Below are positions 30,733 to 39,333 of a DNA stretch of 62,829 nt, in pieces. The DNA is from a bacterium. GTDB lineage: Bacteria; Sysuimicrobiota; Sysuimicrobiia; Sysuimicrobiales; Segetimicrobiaceae. Under the pieces are notes generated by a model, which searched no databases, was not told where the DNA came from, and worked only from the letters and a program-made list of their open reading frames with translations. The stretch spans positions 1 to 62,829 of the forward strand of contig DATGJN010000119.1 in NCBI GenBank assembly GCA_035295165.1, read 5' to 3'. Each line of letters begins with the position of its first letter. Position 1 is the stretch's first letter. Made by a program: the position numbers and the translations under genes.

Positions 30733-31842
30733 ATGAGCCAGCAAACATCAACCGGACCTCGATCGTATCCGACTGACCCGTTGTTCGAAGACAACGCCGT
30801 GGGGCGGATGAAGCAAGAGGTGTGGGACGCGAGCGACGCGCAGATCGACGCGATCCTCGCGGAGTACGGGTTGCCCGCCCCCTGCGAGTGGGCCAAGCCC
30901 GGGTCGTACATTCAAACGACGGTCCGTCACCGACTAGAGGCCAACCGGCGAAAGAACGACATCGTGCTGATCCCGCTGGGGTGCACGGAGAACCACGGGA
31001 AGCACATGGTGAGCGCGACCGACACCCTGTACGTCAGCATGATCTGCGAAGGGGTGCGGCGCTACACTGAAAAGCGAGGCGCGCCGGTCAACCTGGCGCT
31101 GCCCCCGCTGAACTACGGCGGCCATCCCTATCACCACTTGGGCATGCCCGGCAGCGTGATCGTGCGAGAGGAGGTGGTGCGGGAACTGCTGATCGACGTG
31201 ATGCTCGGGCTGTGGAACGACGGCTTTCGCAAGCAGATCATGCTCAACAATCACGGACAGTTGTGGATCTTGGAGTCGGCGGTCCAGGAGTTCTGCAAGC
31301 GCTACCAACTGCCGGGTGTGTTCCGCGTCATGGACTGGCACCGGGCGGTGCGCGAGTTCTTCCGGACGAAGGCGCAAGGGGGGACGTTCGACAGTCCGTT
31401 TGTCCACGCCGACGAGTCGGAAACGTCGCTGTCCCTGTACCTGACCCCGGAGATGGTGGACATGACCTACGCCGTGGACACGAAGTCGGTCGAGTTCCTG
31501 CCGGGCGGGCACTTCGACACCTCGGTCGACGCGTATCGCCGGCCGCACCGGTGGAGCGAAGGGGAGGGGCACGCCGCGATCGAGATCAAGGGCACGCCTG
31601 AAGGGGTCGTGGGGCTTGCCACCCACGGGCAGGCGCGGAAGGCCAAACGGCCGCTGGCCGCGATCCTGCGTTACCTCACGCTGGTGCAGGACGAGATCCT
31701 CGCGAAGTTCCCGGCCGGCACCGTCCCGCCGCCTGAGCTGATGAGCTTCCGCGATCCCAAGGAGTTGGAACCGTTCCTGAAAGAGCCGCTGAGCCCTGGA
31801 TGGAAGCCCGTGTACGCCTTGCCCATGATCGGCCAGCGATAG
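30733..31842 (+). CDS. iolN: Creatininase-family 3-dehydro-scyllo-inosose hydrolase
   Basis: A 369-residue creatininase-fold metal hydrolase. It shows LIPLGCTENHGKHM (metal-binding Glu and His), PPLNYGGHPYHHLGMPGSV, the central MLNNHGQLWI and VHADESETSLSLYL, which supply the remaining metal ligands of this family. Its length and the genes after it match IolN of the Thermotoga inositol route, which opens the ring of 3-dehydro-scyllo-inosose to 5-keto-L-gluconate. GGAGG precedes the ATG. It is followed 74 bp later by the scyllo-inosose 3-dehydrogenase, so consecutive steps are adjacent. A creatininase acting on another cyclic amide is the alternative, but the neighbourhood argues against it. 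Confidence 0.78.
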   Translation: MSQQTSTGPRSYPTDPLFEDNAVGRMKQEVWDASDAQIDAILAEYGLPAPCEWAKPGSYIQTTVRHRLEANRRKNDIVLIPLGCTENHGKHMVSATDTLYVSMICEGVRRYTEKRGAPVNLALPPLNYGGHPYHHLGMPGSVIVREEVVRELLIDVMLGLWNDGFRKQIMLNNHGQLWILESAVQEFCKRYQLPGVFRVMDWHRAVREFFRTKAQGGTFDSPFVHADESETSLSLYLTPEMVDMTYAVDTKSVEFLPGGHFDTSVDAYRRPHRWSEGEGHAAIEIKGTPEGVVGLATHGQARKAKRPLAAILRYLTLVQDEILAKFPAGTVPPPELMSFRDPKELEPFLKEPLSPGWKPVYALPMIGQR

Positions 31843-31916
31843 CGCACCGATTGGGGGAGGCGGGGCCGCGGGACTCAGCACGGTCAGTTCGAGGTCGGGA
31901 GAGGGCGGTGTGATCG

Positions 31917-33089
31917 ATGCGCGGGTTGCAGGTACAGGCGGAATGGGAGCCGCGGGCAGGGTACCGCGTCTCGGAGTTCGAGCGCCGGACGGGCAAAGCG
32001 GTGACGGGGGCGAGCGTTTGGCGCCACCCGAAGCTGCGGATCGTTGACGTGGCGGAGCCGCCGCTCGGTCCGAAGGATGTGCGGCTGCGACCGCGGGCGT
32101 GCGGGGTGTGCGGATCGGACGTCCACTTCTACGAAACCGACAAGGACGGGTACATGCTGTATCCCGGGCTCACGAAGTTTCCGACCGTAATCGGGCACGA
32201 GTTCAGCGGCGAGATCGTCGAGATCGGCAACGAGGTGCGGGGGCTACGCGTCGGCGATCCCGTGACCGTCGAGGAGATGATCTGGTGCGGCGAGTGCGTG
32301 CCGTGTCGGAACGGCTGGCCGAACCAGTGCGAGAACCTCGAGGAGATCGGATTCACCATTCCCGGTGCGATGGCCGACCAGCTCGTCGTGGGCGCGAAAT
32401 ACTGCTGGCCGATCACGGCGCTCGCGGAGGCGTACGGGAGCGCAGAGGCCGGGTTCGAGGCCGGGGCGCTGTGCGAACCGACGAGCGTGGCGTACAACGG
32501 GATGTTTGTCCGCGCGGAAGGCTTCCGGCCCGGTGGAATCGTGGCCGTCTACGGGACCGGCCCGATCGGCTTCGCGGCGATCGCCCTGGCGCGCGCCGCG
32601 GGCGCGAGCCGGGTCATCGCCTTTGAGGTGAGCCCGTTCCGGCAGGAGTTGGCCAAGAAGGTCGGGGCGGACGAGGTCCACAGCCCCGTGGACCTCCAGA
32701 AGGCAGGGACGAGCCCGCACGAGGTCGTGATGCGGGCGAGCAAAGGGACGGGCGCCGACCTGCAGGTCGAGGCGGCGGGCGCGATGACGGCGACGATCCC
32801 GGAGATGGAGCAAGCGCTGGCGATCGGCGGCAAGATCGTGATCATTGGTCGGGCCGCGGAACGGGCGCCGATGTACCTGGAACACTTCCAGACCCACGCG
32901 GCGCAGGTGTTCGGGGCACAGGGGCACTCCGGCTACGGAACGTTCCAGAACGTGATCCGGCTGATGGCCTCCGGCCGGGTCGACATGCGGCCGGTCATCA
33001 CAAGCCGGTTTCAGCTCGCGCAGGCGGATGCGGCGGTGGAGAAGGCGAGCAAACGGCAGGACGGCAAGGTCATGATCAAGATGGCATGA
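31917..33089 (+). CDS. iolM: Zinc-dependent scyllo-inosose 3-dehydrogenase
   Basis: A 390-residue medium-chain zinc dehydrogenase. The catalytic zinc site is visible in RACGVCGSDVHFYE and VIGHEFSGEIVEIG; the structural zinc cysteines appear reduced (WCGECVPCRNGWPNQC). The NAD site is AVYGTGPIGFAAIALA. The N-terminal region (WEPRAGYRVSEFERRTGKA) and the lengthy segment before the NAD domain resemble TM0412, the Thermotoga scyllo-inosose 3-dehydrogenase, rather than sorbitol or threonine dehydrogenases. It would oxidise scyllo-inosose to the diketone used by IolN. It lies directly between iolN and the sugar-binding protein gene in one operon. The specific role is inferred from similarity and context. 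Confidence 0.78.
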   Translation: MRGLQVQAEWEPRAGYRVSEFERRTGKAVTGASVWRHPKLRIVDVAEPPLGPKDVRLRPRACGVCGSDVHFYETDKDGYMLYPGLTKFPTVIGHEFSGEIVEIGNEVRGLRVGDPVTVEEMIWCGECVPCRNGWPNQCENLEEIGFTIPGAMADQLVVGAKYCWPITALAEAYGSAEAGFEAGALCEPTSVAYNGMFVRAEGFRPGGIVAVYGTGPIGFAAIALARAAGASRVIAFEVSPFRQELAKKVGADEVHSPVDLQKAGTSPHEVVMRASKGTGADLQVEAAGAMTATIPEMEQALAIGGKIVIIGRAAERAPMYLEHFQTHAAQVFGAQGHSGYGTFQNVIRLMASGRVDMRPVITSRFQLAQADAAVEKASKRQDGKVMIKMA

Positions 33090-33135
33090 GGCTCTCGGCA
33101 CGGACCAAAACGTCTGTGGATGGAGGGGAGCGCAC

Positions 33136-34506
33136 ATGAGCACCTCACGATCTGGCACGCGCAGGAGCAAGGCTCGACCCGTCCTGACGCGCCGGGACCT
33201 CCTCAAGACGGGGGCGGCGGGTCTTGCCGGCGCCGCGCTCGGGGCGGGCACGTTCGGCCGCATCGCGGCGTCCATCGCGGTGGCCGCGGCCAAACCGGCG
33301 CAGCTCAACCTGGGAGTGGTCGCGGGCGTCGAGGCCAGCGGCCTTAAAGCGATCGCGCCGGCCTGGGAGAAGGCGACGGGCGTGCGCCTGAACTTCATCG
33401 CGTATCCGTACCCCAGCCTCTACGAGAAGAACGTCACGGCCTTCCAGGCCGGCACGTCCCTGTTCGATGTCGTCATGATGGACGACCCGTGGATGCCGAA
33501 ATTCGGGTCCGAGGGATGGCTGACCCCGCTCGACGCGCCGCCCTTCAACCTGAAACGGGACCCCGACGTGTTTCCGATCGTCTACGACCTGGGCTCCTGG
33601 CCGCCGCCGAGCGGTCCGATTCCGCCCGGCGAGGCGTCGAAGCCCCGGCACATCTACTCGATCACGATCGTGGGCAACGTGGAGATCTACATGTACCGGC
33701 GCGATCTGATTCCCGCAGCGCCGCAGACGTGGGACGCGGCGCTCGCGGCAGCAAAGAAGCTCAACAAATCCGGTTTCTACGGGTACGCGATCCGGGGGGC
33801 GAAGGGGAACCCCGTGATCTCCGATTGGTCGCCGATCCTGCGGGCGTTCGGAGGCCAGGTCTTCGACGACAACTGGAACGTCGTGCTGAACTCACCCCAG
33901 AGCCTGGCGGCGCTGACCTTTCTCGTGACCTCGCTCAAGCCGGTCGCAGAGCCGGGGGCTGACGTGGTGGACGCCGCCGACCGCAGCCGGCTCGTCGCCA
34001 CCGGGCACGCGGCGCAATCGACGGTGTGGCCCGCGGAGGCGTCGGACATCACCGAGAACCCCAAGGTGAGCACGGTCCGCGGCAAGCTCGGCTACACGGT
34101 CGTGCCCGCCGGACCCGCCGGGGTGCACTATCCGCTGATGGGCAACTGGCTCCTCGGGATTCCCGCGGCCGCGAAGGAGAAGGCGTGGGCGTACCAGTTC
34201 ATCACCTGGGCCACCAGCGCCTCGGTGCAGAAGACGTATGCGAGCGACGGCGGGATCCCGTTCCGGAAATCCGTGCTGACGGATCCCGCCCTCAACAAGC
34301 GGTTCCCGTACTTCCAGGCGATGGCGGCCTCGATGGCGGCACCACCGTTCTGGCGTCCGCGGACGCCCGAATGGTCGGCCGTGGAGACCATCCTCGGGAC
34401 CCACGTGAATGCGGCGCTGGCCGGCACCGAATCCGCACAGCAGGCGATCGGCAAGGCGACGACCGAAATCACGCAGCACATGAAGGAGGCGGGCTACATC
34501 AAGTAG
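33136..34506 (+). CDS. ABC sugar transporter substrate-binding protein, Tat-exported
   Basis: A 456-residue family-1 extracellular binding protein. The twin-arginine signal LTRRDLLKTGAAGLAGAA near residue 18 indicates export in folded form. The mature protein has the usual bilobal pattern: FIAYPYPSLYEKNVTAFQ, FDVVMMDDPWMPKFG, a hinge region and the C-terminal lobe ending GIPAAAKEKAWAYQFITWA. GGAGGGG precedes the ATG. The two permease genes follow, and inositol catabolic genes flank the set, so the ligand is probably myo-inositol or a related polyol, as for InoE of Thermotoga. A strong hairpin lies 24 bp after the stop. Confidence 0.88.
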   Translation: MSTSRSGTRRSKARPVLTRRDLLKTGAAGLAGAALGAGTFGRIAASIAVAAAKPAQLNLGVVAGVEASGLKAIAPAWEKATGVRLNFIAYPYPSLYEKNVTAFQAGTSLFDVVMMDDPWMPKFGSEGWLTPLDAPPFNLKRDPDVFPIVYDLGSWPPPSGPIPPGEASKPRHIYSITIVGNVEIYMYRRDLIPAAPQTWDAALAAAKKLNKSGFYGYAIRGAKGNPVISDWSPILRAFGGQVFDDNWNVVLNSPQSLAALTFLVTSLKPVAEPGADVVDAADRSRLVATGHAAQSTVWPAEASDITENPKVSTVRGKLGYTVVPAGPAGVHYPLMGNWLLGIPAAAKEKAWAYQFITWATSASVQKTYASDGGIPFRKSVLTDPALNKRFPYFQAMAASMAAPPFWRPRTPEWSAVETILGTHVNAALAGTESAQQAIGKATTEITQHMKEAGYIK

Positions 34507-34530
34507 CCTCGCCGGGAGATCTTAGGCGGC

Positions 34531-34558
34531 GGGACGCCGCCCGGCCGGGCGGCGTCCC
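34531..34558 (+). repeat. Perfect 28-bp inverted repeat between binding-protein and permease genes
   Basis: GGGACGCCGCCCGG is followed immediately by its exact complement (34545-34558). It forms a very stable hairpin in the transcript. There is no T-run, so it is more likely a partial terminator or a 3' end protector that gives more binding protein than permease than a full stop. Confidence 0.7.
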
Positions 34559-34623
34559 GTTCTGCGAGGGGGCTTCCTACGACGACGTCGCGGCGCCATC
34601 TCGCCCCGTACCTGCTCGTCGCG

Positions 34624-35451
34624 GTGCCCGTGCTGTTTTTGTTGACGGTCGTCGTGTATCCGCTCTTCTATGCGATCGCGCTGAGTCTCCAGTACTATCG
34701 CATCGGTGGCTTTGCCGGGTTGCACAACTTCGCGTTCGCGTTTCAGGACGCACTCCTCGGCGATTCGCTGCGGGCGACGGCGATCTACGTGGGGCTCGCG
34801 ATGAGCGTCGAATGTCTCCTCGGGCTCGTGCTCGCGGTGGCGGTGCAGCGCACGGTCAAGAGCGTGCTTGGGCGCACGCTTGCGTACCTGTTGTTCATCG
34901 TGCCGATGGTGACGCCGCCCGTCGCAGCCGGCGTGATCTTCCGGCTGATGTTGATTCCCGACTACGGCATCGTGAACGTGCTCCTGCGCGACGTGGGATA
35001 CCGCGGCCAGCCGATCCTCTGGATGTCGTCGCCGGCGATGGCGATGCTCTCGGTCGTGACCGTGGACGTCTGGCAGTGGATGCCGTTTGTGTTTCTCGTG
35101 CTGTACGCCGGGCTGCAGGCGGTGCCCCTCGATGTCGTGGAGGCGGCGGAGGTGGACGGTGCCGGCGCCTGGGCGCGTTTCCGCCACATCGAGTTGCCAT
35201 ACCTCAAACCGCTGCTGCTGCTCGTCCTGGTCTTCCGGTTCACGGACACGCTGCGCGTATTCGACCATGTGCAGGTCCTGACGATGGGAGGCCCGGGGGC
35301 GTCCACGGAGTTCCTCAGCCTGTATCTCTACAGCATCGCGTTCAAGTTCAGCAACCTCAACTACGCGTCGGCGATCGCACTGTACGTCGTGATCGTCATC
35401 TCCATCGTGTTTGCGCTGACGAGCCGCTATCTGACGGAGGAGATCGCGTGA
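34624..35451 (+). CDS. ABC sugar transporter permease (MalF-type)
   Basis: A six-helix inner-membrane permease; 275 residues from GTG 34624. The EAA loop is EAAEVDGAGAWARFRHIELP, which contacts the ATPase. The first helix is VPVLFLLTVVVYPLFYAIAL. The same frame reads plausibly upstream from about 34579 (TSRRHLAPYLLVA), as expected for this family, and GAGGGGG lies at 34566-34572, but no ATG, GTG or TTG exists there. A non-standard start or a sequence error is likely, and the true protein is about 15 residues longer. It overlaps the next permease gene (GTGA). Confidence 0.85.
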   Translation: MPVLFLLTVVVYPLFYAIALSLQYYRIGGFAGLHNFAFAFQDALLGDSLRATAIYVGLAMSVECLLGLVLAVAVQRTVKSVLGRTLAYLLFIVPMVTPPVAAGVIFRLMLIPDYGIVNVLLRDVGYRGQPILWMSSPAMAMLSVVTVDVWQWMPFVFLVLYAGLQAVPLDVVEAAEVDGAGAWARFRHIELPYLKPLLLLVLVFRFTDTLRVFDHVQVLTMGGPGASTEFLSLYLYSIAFKFSNLNYASAIALYVVIVISIVFALTSRYLTEEIA

Positions 35452-36371
35452 CGAACGAGGTCCACGCCGCTAGGCCCGCCGCGCCGGCATCGCCCGCGCA
35501 ACCGTCCGTGGTGCGGCGCGTTCGCACGAGGCGGCGCCGCAACGCCGTTCGCGGGCTCGTTCTCGCGGCCCTGGGCGCGCTTGCGATCGCCTACCTGTTC
35601 CCATTCGTGTGGATGATCTCGACCTCGCTCAAGCCGACGAGCGAGTTGTATACGCAGCCGCCCACGTTTTTCCCGGTGCAGCCGACGCTCGATGCGTACC
35701 AGGCCGCCCTGATCGGAGCGGGAAACTGGGTGCTCCTCCGAAACAGCGTGATCGTGTGCCTCTCCGCGGTCGCCCTCACGCTCGCGCTGGCCTTGCTCAT
35801 TGCGTACCCGCTGACCCGCCTCCGGGTCGCCCCGCGGTTTCGGCGTGGACTGCTGTCATGGCTGCTGAGCCTGCGGTTCCTGCCGTCGATGGTCGTGGTG
35901 ATCCCGATCTTCGCGACGGTCAGGACAGTCGGCCTGTACGACCGTCTGATCGCACTCATCCTCATCTACGCCGCATTCTCCTTGCCGTTCGCGGTGTGGA
36001 TGCTGAAGGGGTTCCTCCAGGAGGTGCCCCAGGAAATCGAGGATGCCGCGTTCGTGGACGGCGCCGGGCGGTGGCGCGCGTTCTTTCGGATCCTGCTGCC
36101 GATGGTGTCGCCCGGCGTGCTCGCGGCCGGGGTGATCACGTTCGCGCTCGCGTGGAGCGAGTTCCTCTACGCGCTGATCCTGACCGCGACGCCCCGGTCC
36201 CAAACGTTCTCGATCGGTGTGTGGAGTTTCGTGACGGAGTTCGAGATCATCTGGAACCAGATGGCGGCGCTCGGCGTCGTGTCGGCGCTCGTGCCGATCT
36301 GCCTGCTGCTTTTCTCGCGCCGGTACGTGATCTCGGCGCTCACGTTTGGCGCGGTGCGCGATCAGTCGTGA
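35448..36371 (+). CDS. ABC sugar transporter permease (MalG-type)
   Basis: A 307-residue second permease. An N-terminal cytoplasmic tail rich in Arg (VRRVRTRRRRNAVRG) precedes the first helix LVLAALGALAIAYLFPFVW, followed by the family's ISTSLKPTSELYTQPPTFFP loop. The EAA motif is EDAAFVDGAGRWRAFFRI. The start is GTG, overlapping the TGA of the MalF-type gene. It overlaps the HAD gene downstream in the same way. No ATP-binding gene is in this operon, so a shared MsmX/MalK-like ATPase elsewhere must power it. Confidence 0.9.
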   Translation: MTNEVHAARPAAPASPAQPSVVRRVRTRRRRNAVRGLVLAALGALAIAYLFPFVWMISTSLKPTSELYTQPPTFFPVQPTLDAYQAALIGAGNWVLLRNSVIVCLSAVALTLALALLIAYPLTRLRVAPRFRRGLLSWLLSLRFLPSMVVVIPIFATVRTVGLYDRLIALILIYAAFSLPFAVWMLKGFLQEVPQEIEDAAFVDGAGRWRAFFRILLPMVSPGVLAAGVITFALAWSEFLYALILTATPRSQTFSIGVWSFVTEFEIIWNQMAALGVVSALVPICLLLFSRRYVISALTFGAVRDQS

Positions 36372-37198
36372 ACTACGGGTTGGTGGTGGCCGATATCGAT
36401 GGCACGCTCGTCGGCGAGGACAAGGTGGTGCCGCCGGGCGTCGCGGTCGCGGTGCGCGCCGCCCGCGACCGGGGCGTGCGCGTCTGCCTGGCCACCGGGA
36501 GGATGTGGGACGCCGCGCGCCGGTTCGCCGAGGCGATCGAGGCGGACCCGCCAGCGATCCTCTACAACGGCGCGTTGGTCTACGACTTCGCCGCCGACCG
36601 GGCGCTGTGGGCCCACCGCCTGCCGCTCGACGTCGCGGTGCGGCTCCTGCCGGTGCTGCGGCAGTTCCCGCAGACCTCGCCGCTGATGTTTGTCCACGGC
36701 AGGGTGTACGCGGAGCGTCAGACGGCGTTCGTGGACGTGTACGCACGGCGGGACCTGGTGACAGTCGGGATCGCCTCGGCCTTCGAGCGGGTGATGGACG
36801 AGGACCCGGTGAAGCTGCTCATCGTCGGCCGTCACGCGGACCTCGTCGAGCTCCGCCGCGCGATCGACGCGTCCGCGGGCCCGGAGGTGTCGCAGGTGTT
36901 CTCGCAGTCCGACTATCTGGAGGTGCTGCCGCCCGGCGTCAGCAAGGGGGCCGCCCTCCCGGTACTGGCGCAGGCTGTCGGCGTGCCGCTCTCGCGAACC
37001 ATCGCGGTCGGGGACAACCACAACGACCTGACGATGCTCCAGGCGGCCGGCCTCGGCATCGCGGTGGACGGCGCGCCGCCCGAGGTGTTGGCCGCGGCCA
37101 AGGCGACGTGTCCACCCCCGGAACAGGAGGGGGTGCGGGTGGTCATCGAACGATACGTTCTCGACTCAGGCCGCGGGCGCGCGGGGGGGACGACATGA
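36368..37198 (+). CDS. HAD-superfamily (Cof-type, IIB) phosphatase
   Basis: A 276-residue haloacid-dehalogenase phosphatase. Motif I is VVADIDGTLVG (nucleophile and acid/base Asp), motif II VCLATGR, motif III a Lys in GVSKGAAL, and motif IV AVGDNHNDLTML. The cap between motifs II and III is of the IIB alpha/beta type. Cof-type enzymes act on sugar phosphates and other small phosphates. The start is GTG, overlapping the permease stop, and its own stop overlaps the IolO start. The coupling suggests removal of phosphate from an accumulating sugar-acid phosphate in this pathway. The specific substrate is unknown. Confidence 0.88.
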   Translation: MNYGLVVADIDGTLVGEDKVVPPGVAVAVRAARDRGVRVCLATGRMWDAARRFAEAIEADPPAILYNGALVYDFAADRALWAHRLPLDVAVRLLPVLRQFPQTSPLMFVHGRVYAERQTAFVDVYARRDLVTVGIASAFERVMDEDPVKLLIVGRHADLVELRRAIDASAGPEVSQVFSQSDYLEVLPPGVSKGAALPVLAQAVGVPLSRTIAVGDNHNDLTMLQAAGLGIAVDGAPPEVLAAAKATCPPPEQEGVRVVIERYVLDSGRGRAGGTT

Positions 37199-38016
37199 AG
37201 CTCGGCTACACCATCTCCGCGTCGACGACGCGCTTCGCGGCCGTCGGCCAGACCGGCGATCTCGCGGGGGCGCTCCGGTTTCTCGCAGGGTTGGGCTTCG
37301 ACGGGGTGGAGCTGGCGATACGGGATCCGTCGCTCGTGTCGGTCGACGCGATCGCGGAGACCGCGCGGACGCTCGGCGTGGCGATCCCGGCGATCGGCAC
37401 CGGTCAGGCGTATCTCGAGGAAGGGCTCGCGCTGACCGCGCCGCAGGAGGCGGTGCGCGAGCGCGCGGTCGAACGACTCCTCGCGCAGGTCCCGGTCGCG
37501 GCGCGCCTCGGCGCCTTCGTGATCATCGGCCTGATTCACGGGCCGATTCCACCGGACGAGCCGCGCGCGCGGGCCGAGGAGTGGTTCCTGTCCGGGCTCG
37601 GCCGCGTCGCGCAGGCCGCGCGCCAGCGCGGTGTGCGATTCGTCGTCGAACCGATCAACCGGTACGAGAGCAACTGGCTCAACACAGTGGGCGAGGTCGT
37701 GGACCTGCTGGCACGCCTGGGCGAGGACAACGTCGGCGTGCTGCCCGACACGTTTCACATGAACATCGAGGAGCCGGATCCTGCGGCCGCGCTGCGCACC
37801 CTGGGTCCGCGTCTGTGGCACGTGCACGTCGCGGACAGCAACCGGCGCGCCCCCGGCCTCGGGCACCTCGACTTCAAACGGGTCATCAACATCCTGGGCG
37901 GCCTCGGCTACACGGGCTTCGTCTCCGCGGAAATCCTCCAACACCCCACGTTCGAGGAGGCCGCGCGGCAGACGATCGCCGCGATGCGTCCGCTGGTGCA
38001 CCCCGCCGCCCGATAG
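37195..38016 (+). CDS. iolO: TIM-barrel 5-keto-L-gluconate epimerase
   Basis: A 273-residue xylose-isomerase-like TIM-barrel epimerase. It shows strong similarity in pattern to TM0416, which epimerises 5-keto-L-gluconate to D-tagaturonate in the Thermotoga inositol pathway: AIGTGQAYLEEGLALTAP, FVIIGLIHGP, RFVVEPINRYESNWLNT, GVLPDTFHMNIEEPD and WHVHVADSNRRAPGLGHLDF. The metal ligands are expected to be the Glu in VEP, Asp in PDTFHMN, His in HVHVADSN and the late Glu in SAEIL. It is coupled to the HAD gene (ATGA). With iolN and iolM it gives three of the steps that convert scyllo-inosose to a hexuronate. Confidence 0.82.
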   Translation: MKLGYTISASTTRFAAVGQTGDLAGALRFLAGLGFDGVELAIRDPSLVSVDAIAETARTLGVAIPAIGTGQAYLEEGLALTAPQEAVRERAVERLLAQVPVAARLGAFVIIGLIHGPIPPDEPRARAEEWFLSGLGRVAQAARQRGVRFVVEPINRYESNWLNTVGEVVDLLARLGEDNVGVLPDTFHMNIEEPDPAAALRTLGPRLWHVHVADSNRRAPGLGHLDFKRVINILGGLGYTGFVSAEILQHPTFEEAARQTIAAMRPLVHPAAR

Positions 38017-38373
38017 CGCGTGCACGGCCGGGAGCGCCGCCCGCCGTCGTGAGGGTGGTGCCGAGCCAGGGACCCGAGCCCGTCCGTTTGCAGGCCCATG
38101 GGTGCGCCGGCGCATCGTCGCCGCGGTTCCGGGGACTGCCCCTCGCGTCCCGCGCGCCCATCCCGGCGGGCCTTCGCCGGCTGGCGATCGTCCGTCCACG
38201 CGGCCCGGCGGTGATTCGTCGCGCGCTGCGTCGCCCGGTCGCACCCGCGGTGCGGGGGCGGGGCCGCCGGGTCGTGCGTGTCCTCGAAGGGATGTTTCCG
38301 CACCTCCGAGAAGTGTCACGCAGTCCCTCGCGTTGCTCGCGGTGTCACCCCATTGCATGGGCGGAGGTGGAAG
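38017..38373. other. Intergenic stretch between two catabolic modules
   Basis: No gene is supported. Frames on both strands have unnatural composition. It ends in a strong GGAGGTGG ribosome-binding site for the next gene. It probably holds the promoter of the second module, but no standard -35/-10 pair is clear. Confidence 0.4.
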
Positions 38374-39288
38374 ATGCAGGAGTCTTGGCACCGGTATCTC
38401 CGGTTGGGAATCGTGCACTTCATGGCGTTTCCCGCGGTGATGAAGGGTGAGGGGCCGTACGCCGACACGATCCGCCAGATCGCGGGAGACGAGTTCTTCT
38501 CTGCGATCGAGGTCGGGTGGGCGCACGACGCCGCCGAGCGGCTGGCGGCGGCCGCGGTGCTTCGGGAGAGCCACCTCAGCGTCGGGTTCGGGGCGCAGTC
38601 GGCGATCTTGACGACGAAGTCCGATCTGAACGCGCTCGACGAGACGGCGCGGCGCAAGGCGGTGACCGTCGTCGAGGGGTGCATCGACCAGGCCGTCGAG
38701 CTGGGCGCCCGCCGCGTGGCGGTGTTGAGCGGCGCGTACCCGGGCGCGTCGGCCGAGGCGAAAGCCAAGGAGCGGCTCGTGGCGTCGCTCCTGGAACTGT
38801 CCGCGTACGGCCGGGAGCGCCACGTCGCGATCACGCTCGAGACGTTCGACCGCACCGTCGAGAAGAAGGCGCTGGCCGGCCCGACGAAGCTGTGCGTCGA
38901 GATCTCCGAGGCCGTGCGGCGGAGCTATCCCGAGTTCGGGCTGATGTTGGACCTGAGCCACATGCCGCTGCTCGGCGAGGGGGTCCGCGAGTCGTTGACG
39001 ACCGGGCGCGAGCACCTGGTCCACGCTCACATCGGGAACTGCGTCATGGGGGACCCGCAACACCCGGCCTACGGCGACCAGCACCCCCGGTTCGGCATCG
39101 CCGGCGGCGAGAACGACACCCCGGAAGTCTTGGAGTACTTGCGCGTGTTGTTCGAGATCGGCTTCCTCGGCAGTATGGCGCACCGGCCGTTCTTGAGTTT
39201 CGAGGTGAAGCCGCTGCCAGGCGAGGATCCCGCGGCGGTGATCGCTGGCACGAAGCGCGTTTTCGCCGACGCGTGGGCGCAGCTCTAG
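38374..39288 (+). CDS. Sugar isomerase/epimerase-like TIM-barrel protein
   Basis: A 304-residue xylose-isomerase-like barrel, only distantly related to iolO. It shows FSAIEVGWAHD, ARRVAVLSGAYPG, ITLETFDRT (metal Glu), GLMLDLSHMPLL (Asp, His), HAHIGNCVMGDPQHPAYG (His) and a late Glu in SFEVKPLPG. The conserved GDPQHPAYGDQHPRFGI loop is characteristic of a subgroup seen beside D-2-hydroxyacid dehydrogenases and PdxA2-type genes in sugar-acid operons. Some members of this superfamily act as 3-oxo-acid decarboxylases, so isomerase is not certain. GGAGGTGG precedes the ATG. It heads a four-gene module that ends with the PdxA-like gene. Confidence 0.75.
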   Translation: MQESWHRYLRLGIVHFMAFPAVMKGEGPYADTIRQIAGDEFFSAIEVGWAHDAAERLAAAAVLRESHLSVGFGAQSAILTTKSDLNALDETARRKAVTVVEGCIDQAVELGARRVAVLSGAYPGASAEAKAKERLVASLLELSAYGRERHVAITLETFDRTVEKKALAGPTKLCVEISEAVRRSYPEFGLMLDLSHMPLLGEGVRESLTTGREHLVHAHIGNCVMGDPQHPAYGDQHPRFGIAGGENDTPEVLEYLRVLFEIGFLGSMAHRPFLSFEVKPLPGEDPAAVIAGTKRVFADAWAQL

Positions 39289-39333
39289 TGGCGCGCGTGG
39301 GTGCAGCGGATCGCTGATACGGGAGGCGGTGCT

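Noticed and set aside
33136-36371. A complete ABC importer operon
   Set aside because: No ATP-binding gene is present between the binding protein, the permeases and the HAD gene. The ATPase at 62684 is of export type and far away.
36913-39183. A 756-codon reverse-strand frame opposite iolO and the TIM-barrel gene
   Set aside because: The composition is unnatural and both covered forward genes have full family motifs.
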